64,000 nt of DNA from Congzhengia minquanensis (GTDB taxonomy: Bacteria; Bacillota; Clostridia; UBA1381; UBA9506), in contig NZ_JACRSU010000002.1 of assembly GCF_014384785.1 (NCBI RefSeq), positions 496,001 to 560,000 of the forward strand. Reading direction: 5' to 3'. Shown here one piece after another: positions 37,171-46,227 of this stretch. A program made the position numbers and the translations under genes. Each line of letters begins with the position of its first letter. Position 1 is the first letter of the stretch. A model generated the notes under the pieces. It was not told the origin of the DNA. It searched no databases and worked only from the letters and a program-made list of their open reading frames with translations.

Positions 37171-37188
37171 ATTAAATGGAGGGTTAAT

Positions 37189-37455
37189 ATGGATATAACG
37201 TTTTTAGCAGAATATGCAGTTCCGTTAATTATTGGAATTTGTTTGTGTATTGGATACATTTTAAAAAATTTAATACCAACGGACAAGGTAGACAGATTTA
37301 TTCCTCTAATTATGGGTATTCTTGGTATTGTTATTAATATTTGGTTAAATATGGCTTTTACTCCAACTATTCTTTTAGGCGGAGTTCTTTCAGGTTTGGC
37401 ATCAACGGGTTTACATCAGGTATTTAAGCAGTTTATTAATAAAGATGATGTGTAA
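37189..37455 (+). CDS. Holin (Hol44/superfamily V-like)
   Basis: An 88-residue membrane protein with an N-terminal helix (AVPLIIGICLCIGYILKNL), a short PTDKVDRFIPL loop, then a second helix pair (IMGILGIVINIWLNM, ILLGGVLSGLASTGL) and a charged end. The 'DKVDRFIPLIMGILGIVINIW' arrangement matches phage holins of the Hol44 group, which form membrane lesions at lysis. ATG after TGGAGGG. No endolysin gene is seen nearby in this window. Confidence 0.8.
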   Translation: MDITFLAEYAVPLIIGICLCIGYILKNLIPTDKVDRFIPLIMGILGIVINIWLNMAFTPTILLGGVLSGLASTGLHQVFKQFINKDDV

Positions 37456-37473
37456 AGGTTTGGTGCTATATGG

Positions 37474-37974
37474 ATGGAAGCCATAACAGAGTTATTTAGA
37501 TTGGATATTTTGTCTGTATTTACAGGCTTGTTTTTAATATTGTCAGCGATTATCGCTATGACTACTATTATTGGAAAGTTTTCAGAAATAATAGGAAAAC
37601 CTGTAAAATGGATAAAGAAGAAAAATGAAGACCATGAGCTTTTAATAACAACTGCTCAGAATTTGAATGAATTGCAAAAGAAACATGAAGACGATGTTAA
37701 GCAATCTATTATTCATGATGAAAAGATTGAACGAAAAATAGAAGATTTAACATGCATGTTTGTGGATAAAGAAATAGATGATTTACGATGGGAAATCATT
37801 AATACGGCAGATAAAATAACTAACGGAAGAACTATAAGTAGGGAATGTTATAGACATTGCCTTAAAACGTATGACAAGTATGAAAAGATAATTGAAACAA
37901 ACCGGCTTACAAATAGCGAGGTTGATATGAGTATTGAAATTATCAGAAAATCATATTTAGAGCAAGATTATTGA
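37474..37974 (+). CDS. Membrane-anchored coiled-coil protein in the lysis cluster
   Basis: A 166-residue protein with one N-terminal membrane helix (ILSVFTGLFLILSAIIAMTTIIG) followed by a charged coiled coil and a helical C-terminal domain (GRTISRECYRHCLKTYDKYEKI). Proteins of this type follow holins in many Firmicute phages and may tune lysis, but this is inference from position. Confidence 0.55.
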   Translation: MEAITELFRLDILSVFTGLFLILSAIIAMTTIIGKFSEIIGKPVKWIKKKNEDHELLITTAQNLNELQKKHEDDVKQSIIHDEKIERKIEDLTCMFVDKEIDDLRWEIINTADKITNGRTISRECYRHCLKTYDKYEKIIETNRLTNSEVDMSIEIIRKSYLEQDY

Positions 37975-38054
37975 TTAATAAAAATATCGTATTAAAGAAC
38001 GGTTTTATTCGATTGTGAATAGCCGTTCTTTTGTTGTATAAGGAAGTGAAAATA

Positions 38055-38579
38055 ATAGGCAAGTCAATTGGTAAGATCTTTGAGAACAATTTCAAAGCAT
38101 CTATTCCAGATAATATATGGTATTATAGACCTCCAGATAGTGCTCAAGGATTTGATATTGGTGCAAGTTCAAAATTACGATTTAGTCAACATTCTCCTTG
38201 TGACTGTATGTTATTTAATGGAACGCATTTATTCTGTTTGGAATTAAAGACGGTATTTGGTACAAGTATATCCTTTGAAAGAGAAAAAGACGACAAAGGG
38301 GTAATTCATAAATACCAATTTGATAGCCTTTCAAAGTTTGCAAAATATAAAAATGTTATATCGGGATTTTTGCTTGACTTCCGAAAGTCCGATCATACAT
38401 ATTTTACAAAGATAGATGATGTATTGAATATGATTAAATGCATTGATAAGAAGTCGTTTAACGAGGGGGATTTATTGAAACACAGCTCCCCTACTCTTAT
38501 TGAGAAAAAGAAATTAAAGGTTAATTACAAATATAATGTAGCTCTTATGATAGAGCAAGTAATTAAAAAAGGAGATTAA
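38055..38579 (+). CDS. RecU-like Holliday junction resolvase, ATA start
   Basis: About 174 residues of PD-(D/E)XK nuclease fold. The opening GKSIGKIFENNFKASIP, the SPCDCMLFNGTHLFCLELKT core (Asp and Glu-x-Lys active site), YQFDSLSKFAKYKNVISGFL and the final helix match RecU. It resolves junctions during phage recombination or before packaging. A TTG at 38031 would translate the ribosome-binding site AAGGAAG (38040-38046), so the true start is more likely ATA 38055 (or 38052). Confidence 0.8.
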   Translation: MGKSIGKIFENNFKASIPDNIWYYRPPDSAQGFDIGASSKLRFSQHSPCDCMLFNGTHLFCLELKTVFGTSISFEREKDDKGVIHKYQFDSLSKFAKYKNVISGFLLDFRKSDHTYFTKIDDVLNMIKCIDKKSFNEGDLLKHSSPTLIEKKKLKVNYKYNVALMIEQVIKKGD

Positions 38580-38583
38580 TTTT

Positions 38584-38922
38584 ATGTTTAGAGAGTATTT
38601 TGAGTACAGAAAAAATCGTAAAGCTGCTAAGCGTGAAATGGCGAAAACAATGGCGACTGCTCTGCCTGTTGTAAACGGACTTGTAGAAGAAAGCGCAATT
38701 ATTGGTGAATTCTTTAAAAAGCTTGTTGTAGCATCTAAAAATGTTAAAACAGAAGAGTTATATCCGCTTATTATTTCTGAATTGGCAAACGCATTTAAGA
38801 CAAACGAAAGTAGATTAATAGAAATTTTAACTTATATGGCAACATTATCGCCGGAGGATATGCAAAAAATTTTGGTACATAGTGTTGTAGAAAGTAATGA
38901 TGAGATAAGTCACGTTGAATAA
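38584..38922 (+). CDS. Hypothetical helical protein
   Basis: A 112-residue, mainly helical protein (MFREYFEYRKNRKAAKREMA...), starting 4 bases after the resolvase stop, with GGAG overlapping the end of that gene. Basic N-terminus, acidic C-terminus. No family recognised; probably co-translated with its neighbours. Confidence 0.5.
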   Translation: MFREYFEYRKNRKAAKREMAKTMATALPVVNGLVEESAIIGEFFKKLVVASKNVKTEELYPLIISELANAFKTNESRLIEILTYMATLSPEDMQKILVHSVVESNDEISHVE

Positions 38923-38944
38923 TTAAAACAAAGGAGCAAATCGT

Positions 38945-39364
38945 TTGTCAAAAGTATTTAAAACAGTTGTTGAACTTGAAAACTATGTTGAAAGTGCTTG
39001 TAAAAAAGCAGTTGAAAGTGCTTGTAATAGACTACTTGGAACGCTACAAGAGTTAATAGACACAGAATACTATGACCAGTTTGAACCAGATAGATACATT
39101 CGCTCTTATGATTTTTGGCGGTCAGCATCAACAAGAATGTTAAATGCTACTTGTGGTGAAATTTTTATGGACAGTCCCAAAATGAACTACAACAGTTTTT
39201 GGACTGGTGAAAAACAATTAGCGTATGCATCGGAAGGTTATCACGGTTCTAAAGATATTCAAACCGAAGGTAGATTTTGGGACGCTTTCATTGATTTCTG
39301 TGAAAAAAATGCGTCAAATATTCTAAAAGAAGAGCTAATAAAACAAGGGTTGAATGTTAAATAG
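38945..39364 (+). CDS. HK97 gp10-like tail/neck protein candidate
   Basis: A 139-residue protein with TTG start after AAAGGAGCAAA. The first ~50 residues are helical (LENYVESACKKAVESACNRL), then QFEPDRYIRSYDFWRS and YASEGYHGSKDIQTEGRFWDAF. This is the pattern of phage proteins annotated as minor head or tail components. It is the last gene before a separately promoted cargo unit. Confidence 0.5.
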   Translation: MSKVFKTVVELENYVESACKKAVESACNRLLGTLQELIDTEYYDQFEPDRYIRSYDFWRSASTRMLNATCGEIFMDSPKMNYNSFWTGEKQLAYASEGYHGSKDIQTEGRFWDAFIDFCEKNASNILKEELIKQGLNVK

Positions 39365-39367
39365 ATA

Positions 39368-39396
39368 TTGATATATGATTAATTGTATGGTATAAT
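39368..39396 (+). promoter_or_regulatory. Promoter of the first ATPase cargo unit
   Basis: TTGATA (39368-39373) and TATAAT (39391-39396) with a 17-base spacer, directly after the structural gene and before the small gene at 39467. With terminators at 41005-41074 it makes 39.4-41.1 kb an independently expressed 'moron' unit. Confidence 0.75.
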
Positions 39397-39466
39397 AAAT
39401 ATAGAACATTTGTTCGTTCATCTTTGGTATTTGACATAATTAAAATTTTATCGAGGAGCTATAATT

Positions 39467-39724
39467 ATGTCTAAGAAGCCATGTAAAACATATGTAGATG
39501 TATTAGCAAAATTTGACTGCGCGGGGAATGTAATACCAATGCGGATAAAATGGGAAGATGGACGTATATTCTTAATTGACAACGTGATAGATATTCGTCG
39601 CGCAGCGTCAATTAAAGGCGGCGGGTTGGGTATTAGATATACTGTTGTTATAAACGGAAAACGAACCTATATTTGGAGAGATGATGACACATGGTTTGTA
39701 GAGAGAAAATATCTTTATATTTAG
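39467..39724 (+). CDS. Small conserved-type protein of the cargo unit
   Basis: An 85-residue beta-rich protein (MSKKPCKTYVDVLAKFDCAG ... IRYTVVINGKRTYIWRDDDTW). Similar small proteins ('VDVLARFDxxGxxxPxxIxWxDGRxFxID') are widespread in Firmicutes. It follows GAGGAGC and precedes the ATPase by ~10-75 bases. Function unknown; its product could be a partner of the ATPase. Confidence 0.6.
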   Translation: MSKKPCKTYVDVLAKFDCAGNVIPMRIKWEDGRIFLIDNVIDIRRAASIKGGGLGIRYTVVINGKRTYIWRDDDTWFVERKYLYI

Positions 39725-39800
39725 AAAGGATAAGGTGTTGATTTTTAATCATTTTGATGATAGACTGAAAGAAAACTGCATTTCTGGGAGGTCTATTGTT

Positions 39801-40973
39801 TTGAAAAATCCATATAAGCCGGGAGCTGGTTTTGCTCCTGAATATTTGGCTGGTAGAGACCAATTACTTGATACTGCTACAAATAACTTAAATGAATTAA
39901 AAGAAGGCGGTATGGTAATGCACACTGTATTCTATGGTGTTCGTGGAGTAGGTAAAACGGTGCTATTAAATAGGGTTGAAGAAATGGCTGATAATCTTGG
40001 TTTCTTATATTCTCACATAGAATGTAATGAAAATTTTGATTTTAATAAAAATATAATTATACAAAGCAAAAAGTTCATTAATCAATTGAGTCTTATAAAG
40101 TCTGTGAAAGAATTGATTGACAAAGTAAAATTGGTAGTAACATCATTTAAGACAACTTATTCGCCTGATGATAATACTTGGAGCTTTGGATGGAGTCAAC
40201 AACCATACAATGTTGAAACAGCAGATACAGGTGACTTTACAACTGATTTAATTACATTGTTTACTTCACTTGGTAAATTGGCACAAAAGGCTAATGTCCC
40301 TATTTGTTTTTTTATTGATGAAATTCAAGCTCTAGATAAAAAGTATCTGGTTGCTTTAATAACTGCAATACATAGAATGAATCAATTAGGACTACCTATT
40401 TTGCTTTATGCTGCGGGATTACCAACTATTTTACGAATTGCCGGAGATGCAAAATCATATTCAGAAAGGCTATTTAATTTTACTAAAATTTCTTCGTTAA
40501 ATGATAATGATGCGATAGACGCAATTACTGTTCCTGCGTTACAATACGGCGTAAAATTTGATGATGCTGCTGTAAGCCTTATATTAAAGCATACAGGTGG
40601 ATACCCGTATTTCATACAACAGTATGGCAGAATAATTTGGAACCTGGCTGCTATTGATCGTCATGTTACAAAAGAAATAGTTCACACGTCATATGATGAA
40701 TACACTGAAACCTTAGATAATAGTTTTTACGGAGTTAGGTTTAATCGAAGCACAAAAGCTGAAAAAGATTTTTTACTTGCAATGTCTCAATGCAAACATT
40801 TCCCATGTGCAATGAATGAAGTTTCTAAAAAAATGAACAGAGACTCTCATTCTATTTCTCCTTTAAGAAATAATCTTATTAATAAAGGATTAATTTATTC
40901 TCCTTCGTTTGGTGAAATTGATTTTACTGTTCCCCATTTTGACCGTTTTTTAGAACGTACTTTTTTAAAATAA
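39801..40973 (+). CDS. AAA ATPase with C-terminal winged helix (paralogue 1)
   Basis: About 390 residues: KNPYKPGAGFAPEYLAGRDQ opening, Walker A GVRGVGKT (~residues 47-54), Walker B CFFIDEIQ (~170), an Orc1/STAND-like lid, and a winged-helix end (SKKMNRDSHSISPLRNNLINKG). This is the 'NPFxPG...LAGR' ATPase family frequent in mobile elements and defence loci. Start TTG 39801 follows GGGAGGTC; the longer frame from 39735 would cover that site, and the paralogue at 59346 begins at the same point. Carried with its own promoter and terminators in the tail operon. Confidence 0.8.
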   Translation: MKNPYKPGAGFAPEYLAGRDQLLDTATNNLNELKEGGMVMHTVFYGVRGVGKTVLLNRVEEMADNLGFLYSHIECNENFDFNKNIIIQSKKFINQLSLIKSVKELIDKVKLVVTSFKTTYSPDDNTWSFGWSQQPYNVETADTGDFTTDLITLFTSLGKLAQKANVPICFFIDEIQALDKKYLVALITAIHRMNQLGLPILLYAAGLPTILRIAGDAKSYSERLFNFTKISSLNDNDAIDAITVPALQYGVKFDDAAVSLILKHTGGYPYFIQQYGRIIWNLAAIDRHVTKEIVHTSYDEYTETLDNSFYGVRFNRSTKAEKDFLLAMSQCKHFPCAMNEVSKKMNRDSHSISPLRNNLINKGLIYSPSFGEIDFTVPHFDRFLERTFLK

Positions 40974-41004
40974 TATATTTAATGAAGGTAAAGTAAAAAA
41001 ATCA

Positions 41005-41074
41005 AAGGCTACTAAATTAGTAGTCTTTTTTATATATAATTTTCTGCTCTTCCCGTTTGGGGAGAGCTATTTTT
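41005..41074 (+). terminator. Two tandem terminators closing the first cargo unit
   Basis: GGCTACTA (41007-41014) pairs with TAGTAGTC (41018-41025) before a T run. A second hairpin (GCTCTTCCC/GGGGAGAGC, 41046-41067) with TATTTTT follows. They isolate the ATPase unit from the tape measure gene. Confidence 0.8.
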
Positions 41075-41106
41075 ATGCTCAAAATAGGAAGGAGAGATGT
41101 ATATAA

Positions 41107-43086
41107 TTGAATAACTTTGAAGTACTTATAAAAGCTATTTTGGATACAAGCAGTATTGGCAAACAGGATATTGACAAAGTTCAAAAGGTTATTAATAAGC
41201 TTTCTGTAAACATAGCCGCCGATATTGATAAAGCAGACCTTATAGCGAGTATAAAAAAGGTTATACCAGAAATCGAGTCTGAATTGAAGAAAATATCTGG
41301 TGTAGATATTAAAATTAATGACTCTGCTGTGACAAAGGCCGTAAATAATCTTATTAAAGACAACCAGAGATTACAGGCAGAATTTGATAAAACGGCACAG
41401 AAATCAAATAAGATAAAACTATCTATTGATAATGGTACATATGAAAAACAGTTAAATCAAGCAATTTCTGCCACTCAAAAATGGAAATCTGAAAATGCAC
41501 AATTGAAATCTAGCATTAATGATTTGGAACTGGCTTATAAGGATTTAATTAACCCACAACAGGCCGACCAAAGAGTTAAGAATGAAGAAAGATTTCAGCA
41601 AGCATTAAAGAAAACGCAAAATTTAACGTCTATACAAAAAGGCAAATATGCTACAGATGACGAAGTCACTACCTTATTAAATAAATATCAGACCTTTTAT
41701 GACAAAAATACTGCTGCTCATAAAAAATGGGGAGCGCAATTACTAAAGAATATAAATGAGTTGTCAAACGGAATGAAAATACCAATTGACAGAGCAAACC
41801 AATTAGAAAAAGAGTTACAGGATGTTGGTAATGCTGCTAGGCAAGCTGGAAAGCTTGGTTATTCCTCGTTTGATAAAATCAAAAATATTTGGAATAAATT
41901 TGGCGGTTGGACTCTTGGTACTCAGAGTATGATGTTTTTTGTTAATGAGACCAGAGAGGCAGTTAAAGAACTTAAACAGGTTGACACTTTATTAACAGAA
42001 ATAAGTAAGGCAAATGATAAATTATCAAAAAATGAATTAAAAGGAATCGGGAACAGGTCATTTGAAACTGCCAGTAAATATGGTAAAAAATCGACAGATT
42101 ATTTATCAGGAGTACAAGAAGCTTCGCGAGCTGGATATTCTGACGCAGAAGATATAGCAGAATTATCGGTTGCTGTTCAAGGCGCAGGAGATGTAACGGC
42201 TGAAATTGCAAATCAATATGTTATTGCTACAGATAAGGCATATGGTTTACAGGGAAATGTTCAAAAATTAACGGAAGTTTTTGATGGTTCAAATAAAATA
42301 ACTAATTTGAATGCAGTTAACATGACTAAGCTAGCAGAAGGTATGTCAATAGTTGGATCAACTGCTGCAAGTTTTGGCGTTGATGTAAACGAAACAACTG
42401 CTGCATTGGGGACAATGGCTGCTGTCACACAACAAGAAGGTTCTGAAGTTGCTCGTGCTTTTCGCGCCATCCTTCTTAATATTAGACAGGTTTCTGACGA
42501 AGAGGAAGGGATTAGTGCAGAAGGGCTTACTAAGTATGAAAAGGCATGTAATGCTCTTAATGTTAAATTAAAAGAAACTAAAAATGGGGTTACTTCACTT
42601 CGTGATCCGATGGAGGTTCTAAACGAATTATCAGTTGAATATTCAAAATTAAATAATAACGATATTCGTAGAACGAATTTATTAAATTCGGTAGGTGGGA
42701 AATTAAGAGCAACCCAATTAGATGCTTTATTACGAAATTGGGATATGTACGAGAAAATGCTTGGTGAATATGCAAATGGTGGAGGCTCAATGGCTGTTGA
42801 GGCTGAAAAGAGTGCGAATAATTTAGAAGGATCACTAAATTCATTAGGCAATACTTGGACTGATTTAATATCTTCATTTGCTCAATCGGGTACTTTGATT
42901 GGAGCAGTACAAGAGTTAAATTCTGCCTTGTCTGTTCTTAAAAGTATTTTGGCACCTATCGGTGGACTACTAAATAATGTCTTAACTGTTGGTGATGGAT
43001 TCGTACCAAAAGTAGCATTAATATCGGCTAGTATTAAAGGACTATCTAAATTAAATCTTGCAAAGAAATTAACAAGCTTCGTGGGT
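41107..43086 (+). CDS. Tail tape measure protein, exon 1
   Basis: The first 660 codons of the tape measure. TTG start after GGAAGGAGA. The exon is helical, with a coiled-coil region (~residues 80-140) and the conserved TP901-like core (SRAGYSDAEDIAELSVAVQGAG, ...VGSTAASFGVDVNETTAALG). The frame ends in ...KLNLAKKLTSFVG at GGT 43084-43086. Without splicing it runs 41 more codons of unrelated sequence to TGA/TAA at 43212. Spliced to 52417-58137 it gives 2566 residues, consistent with a tail of several hundred nanometres. Confidence 0.85.
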
Positions 43087-43108
43087 AGGGATAAAATGTT
43101 GTCCCTTA

Positions 43109-43120
43109 TAATATGCCCAC
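43109..43120 (+). other. Internal guide sequence of the tape measure intron
   Basis: TAATATGCCCAC is complementary to the ligated exons GTGGGT|ATATTA, with the single G.U at the junction. This one segment predicts both splice sites, 9.3 kb apart. Confidence 0.85.
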
Positions 43121-43628
43121 CACACGGTGATGGCAACATTGAACGAGTTTATAATGAAGACGGTTTTATAAGCAAGACTGTGTGTAGCAAACGACTGAAA
43201 TGGTGTGCGTAAGAAACACACTCTCGATGAAGCAACGAGACGGGAACTGTCTATGTTCTTTTCACCAAACTATAGTGGTGACATTATAGTGGCAATCGTG
43301 AAAGCGATATGGTATGGGAATAGTAAAAGAATTTGAGGAACCCGCACCTAACCTATTAAATATATTTAACAGGAGTGGCCAACGAGTATCTTAGTCGCAC
43401 GGTTATCTCTACCTTATTGAGAATATAATCGTGAAGGTGTATTCTGGACTAACATTCAGCAACAGAATGATTGTTTCAGGGCATAGTATATTGTGCTCTT
43501 TGTTGTATTTTGGCGGCATAACATCTGTCGTAATATATAGATGTTTCATATTTAACAACTTAAATTGCTCACTATCAACACGCAATACTATGCTCCTTTT
43601 GTGTTAGCATTGTATTGAGGTGAGTTAT

Positions 43629-43856
43629 ATGGATAAAAAATATTATAAAATTATTGGGAAAAATATTGCTTATTATCGGAAGCAAAAGCATCTAACCCAA
43701 GAGGGGTTTGCAATGCGGGCAAATGTTACAAGGAGTTACATAAGCCAAATAGAAGCTAAAAATTTAGATGTTCTACCCTCTTTGCCAATGTTAATTCATT
43801 TGGGTGAAATACTTGGTATTGAACCTTATTTATTATTGGTTGATAAAAAAACATAA
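43629..43856 (+). CDS. XRE-family regulator of the cargo island
   Basis: About 75 residues: KIIGKNIAYYRKQKHLTQEGFAMRANVTRSYISQIEAK is a canonical XRE helix-turn-helix, with a short C-terminus. ATG 43629 follows GAGGTGAG; an upstream GTG would include this site. It lies just after the intron core and immediately before the Septu-like pair, so it probably represses that operon. Confidence 0.85.
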   Translation: MDKKYYKIIGKNIAYYRKQKHLTQEGFAMRANVTRSYISQIEAKNLDVLPSLPMLIHLGEILGIEPYLLLVDKKT

Positions 43857-43873
43857 AAAAATGCTGATATGAT

Positions 43874-43902
43874 TTGCATTGCTTAGTAATTTTTGGTATA
43901 AT
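43874..43902 (+). promoter_or_regulatory. Promoter of the Septu-like pair
   Basis: TTGCAT (43874-43879) and TATAAT (43897-43902) are 17 bases apart, between the regulator and the ATPase gene. Confidence 0.7.
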
Positions 43903-43940
43903 AGCATTAAACATAATAATAATAGTATGGAGGTGATATA

Positions 43941-45230
43941 GTGCGTATAGAGAATGTGTTTATTAATAATTTTAAAAAAATAGAGAATTTAAACTTAAAG
44001 TTTAATACTGGATTTAATTTAATTATTGGTGACAATAGTTCTGGTAAGACTTCTATTCTTGAAGCAATATCTGTGGCGTTGGGAGGCTTCTTAGCTGGAA
44101 TCGACAATATTTCTACTATTCATTTTAATAAAGATGAGATTCGTAGAATAAGTAATTGGACAGGTGATGGTTCTTATAATATTCAATATAGTACACCTAT
44201 ACAAGTTCAATGTGATTTAATATTAGATAATGAAAAATTCTCTTTTACTAGAAAAAAGAATAGTATTAAAAGTTCTCGTACCACTATTGAACCAAGAGAT
44301 ATTTGTAGGAAAGCTGCATTGTTAGCAGGAGCAGGAAATGATACTTCTGAATTACCAATTATTAGTTATCAAAGTGCCGCAAGAATGTGGTCTCAAAAAA
44401 AAGACAAATGGAATGATCCATTTCAAGACGATTTTTCAAGGGTAGTTGGTTACACTGACTGCTTAGATGAATCGTCAAATACAAAGATGCTAACTAATTG
44501 GTGTAAAAAAATGGAGCAAATTTCTTGGCAGTTAGACAAAAAAATAGGGGAATATGAAAGTGCTAAATCTGCAATTTCACGTTTTATTACCTTTATGACA
44601 AATCCCGAAGATACAATAGCTCCGTCATCAGAAGCACAAGTTTTTTATGATAAAAGATCAGAGGAATTAATGTGTATAATTGAAGATGATGTTTTACCAT
44701 TAAGATTTTTAAGTGCTGGATATCGTTCTATGATTGGAATGGTTTTAGATATTGCCTGTAGGATGTCTATACTTAATCCCAATTTATTAGATAAAACATA
44801 TATGACAAATGGTATTGTATTAATTGATGAGTTAGACTTGCATTTACATCCTAAGTGGCAATGGAAAATAATTGCGGCTTTAGAAAAAACATTCCCTAAT
44901 GTTCAATTCATAGCAACAACACATTCATCAATTATATTATCGTCATTTAAGGGGGAGCATATTATATCACTTAATAAAGACGGTGAAATTGAATATAAGA
45001 AACCGGCTTATGGTTATCAAATAAATGACGTTTTAAGTGTTTTACAAGATTCAACTATGAGAGTTCCTTCGATACAGTCTGATTTTGTTAAATTTTATAA
45101 TGCAATTGAATGTCATAATTTACAACTTGCTGAAAATTATTTAAACGAATTAAAACAAAAACTATCAGAAAATGATCCTGATATTACAGGAGCGCAAACA
45201 ACTCTTGATTTAGAAAAAATGAATGAATGA
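43941..45230 (+). CDS. ptuA: Septu-like ATPase (PtuA-type)
   Basis: A 429-residue SMC/OLD-type ABC ATPase. Walker A is GDNSSGKTS (~residues 30-38), followed by ILEAISVALGGF. The signature/Walker B half has LSAGYRSMIGMVLDIACR and VLIDELDLHLHPKWQW (~293-308), then ATTHSSIILSSF. This is the PtuA arrangement of the Septu anti-phage system and of retron-associated ATPase-HNH pairs; no reverse transcriptase is adjacent. GTG start after GGAGGTGATATA. Its stop is 9 bases before the HNH gene, so the two are coupled. It likely senses phage infection and controls the nuclease. Confidence 0.85.
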   Translation: MRIENVFINNFKKIENLNLKFNTGFNLIIGDNSSGKTSILEAISVALGGFLAGIDNISTIHFNKDEIRRISNWTGDGSYNIQYSTPIQVQCDLILDNEKFSFTRKKNSIKSSRTTIEPRDICRKAALLAGAGNDTSELPIISYQSAARMWSQKKDKWNDPFQDDFSRVVGYTDCLDESSNTKMLTNWCKKMEQISWQLDKKIGEYESAKSAISRFITFMTNPEDTIAPSSEAQVFYDKRSEELMCIIEDDVLPLRFLSAGYRSMIGMVLDIACRMSILNPNLLDKTYMTNGIVLIDELDLHLHPKWQWKIIAALEKTFPNVQFIATTHSSIILSSFKGEHIISLNKDGEIEYKKPAYGYQINDVLSVLQDSTMRVPSIQSDFVKFYNAIECHNLQLAENYLNELKQKLSENDPDITGAQTTLDLEKMNE

Positions 45231-45239
45231 GGTTTCTTT

Positions 45240-45884
45240 ATGTTTTATATTATAAAAGGGAAAGAGCCTGTGTCCCTTACAAAATATAAAAAAGAAAAAT
45301 TTGCTTATTTTGACGGATTTCGTAATAAAGATGATATACGTCATGCATTATTACAAGAGCAGGGTTATTTATGTGCATATTGCATGAGACGTATAAATTA
45401 CTCAGATGATTTAACTATAGAACATTATATACCTCAATCTAAACTAGATAGAATTGGTGCATTGAATTATCAAATAATGTTAGGCGTATGTAAAACAGAT
45501 AGGAATTGTGAATTTAAAAACCAAACTTGCGATTCCCACCGAAGGAACTGTGACTTAACAATTAATCCTTGGATTCAGTCTTCTATTAATGAGATTGAAT
45601 ATGAAGAACATACGGGTAAGATAACATCTAAAAACAATAGAATAAAAATAGATTTGGAAGTAACTTTAAACTTAAACTGTCTTGAATCAAGATTACCATT
45701 AAATAGGAAAGCTGCGCTTGACAGTTTAAAATCATTTATAAGTAAACAGTACAAATGTGGAACATGGACAACAACAATTTTAAGAAAAATAAAAGACTAT
45801 TATACAGAAAAAGATACTAATGGAAAATATAAAGAGTATATTGGAATATTAATTTGGTACTTAGATAAGCGTTTACATAGTTAA
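45240..45884 (+). CDS. ptuB: Septu-like HNH nuclease (PtuB-type)
   Basis: A 214-residue HNH protein. LLQEQGYLCAYCMRRINYS gives CxxC, TIEHYIPQSK supplies the His-Glu catalytic region, and NCEFKNQTCDSHRRNCDLTINPW adds further Cys and the Asn. This is the layout of PtuB and of the retron-associated HNH family (TIGR02646-type). ATG after GAGGTTTC. In Septu, both proteins are needed and the nuclease kills or blocks the infected cell. Followed by a terminator. An alternative role as the homing enzyme of the host intron cannot be excluded. Confidence 0.85.
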   Translation: MFYIIKGKEPVSLTKYKKEKFAYFDGFRNKDDIRHALLQEQGYLCAYCMRRINYSDDLTIEHYIPQSKLDRIGALNYQIMLGVCKTDRNCEFKNQTCDSHRRNCDLTINPWIQSSINEIEYEEHTGKITSKNNRIKIDLEVTLNLNCLESRLPLNRKAALDSLKSFISKQYKCGTWTTTILRKIKDYYTEKDTNGKYKEYIGILIWYLDKRLHS

Positions 45885-45908
45885 AATAATAATAAATGTA
45901 AAACATTT

Positions 45909-45937
45909 AGAGATACCATTACTGGCATCTCTTTTTT
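45909..45937 (+). terminator. Terminator after the Septu-like operon
   Basis: AGAGATACC (45909-45917) pairs with GGCATCTCT (45924-45932), one mismatch, followed by seven Ts. It lies inside the tape measure intron. Confidence 0.8.
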
Positions 45938-45942
45938 ATATT

Positions 45943-46103
45943 GTTGCCTGCCGTTTGGCGACGCATAAATTAACGGCTTGCTTATGATTGTCGCTTACCG
46001 TAAAGCGACGCATAAATATGCGGTTAGAAATAAATACCGCTGACCGATATGCGGTATATAAATGGTTGGGTCGAAAGTTTACCGCTAAACTGTGCAACAG
46101 GAA
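45943..46103 (+). repeat. Four tandem hairpins with conserved CCG loops
   Basis: Stems differ but loops are alike: GTTGCC-TGCCGTTT-GGCGAC, GTCGCT-TACCGTAA-AGCGAC, TACCGC-TGACCGATAT-GCGGTA and AGTT-TACCGCTA-AACT, all within 45943-46095. The first two are each followed by GCATAAAT and the third by ATATAAAT. Changed stem bases that keep pairing are what an RNA structure under selection would show. It could be a protein-binding RNA array or a noncoding antitoxin-like RNA. No gene overlaps it. Confidence 0.55.
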
Positions 46104-46165
46104 TCTTGTAGCTTAGCTATGAGAGGTTTGATGAGCCATGATCACATAATCATCTTGTCGTTTAC

Positions 46166-46194
46166 TTGATTTAATTGACATTATATGTTATAAT
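46166..46194 (+). promoter_or_regulatory. Promoter of the small-ORF/membrane-protein pair
   Basis: TTGATT (46166-46171) and TATAAT (46189-46194) with 17-base spacer, about 34 bases before the ATG at 46228. Confidence 0.65.
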
Positions 46195-46227
46195 TTCAAT
46201 GTAAATTTTTGTATTGGAGAGATGAAA

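Noticed and set aside
43081-43260. Group II intron start (GTGGG, and a GAAGC loop complementary to exon GCTTC)
   Set aside because: No domain V or RT, and the 3' end before 52417 has no group II features. The group I model explains P1, P3, P4, P7, P8, P10 and frame.
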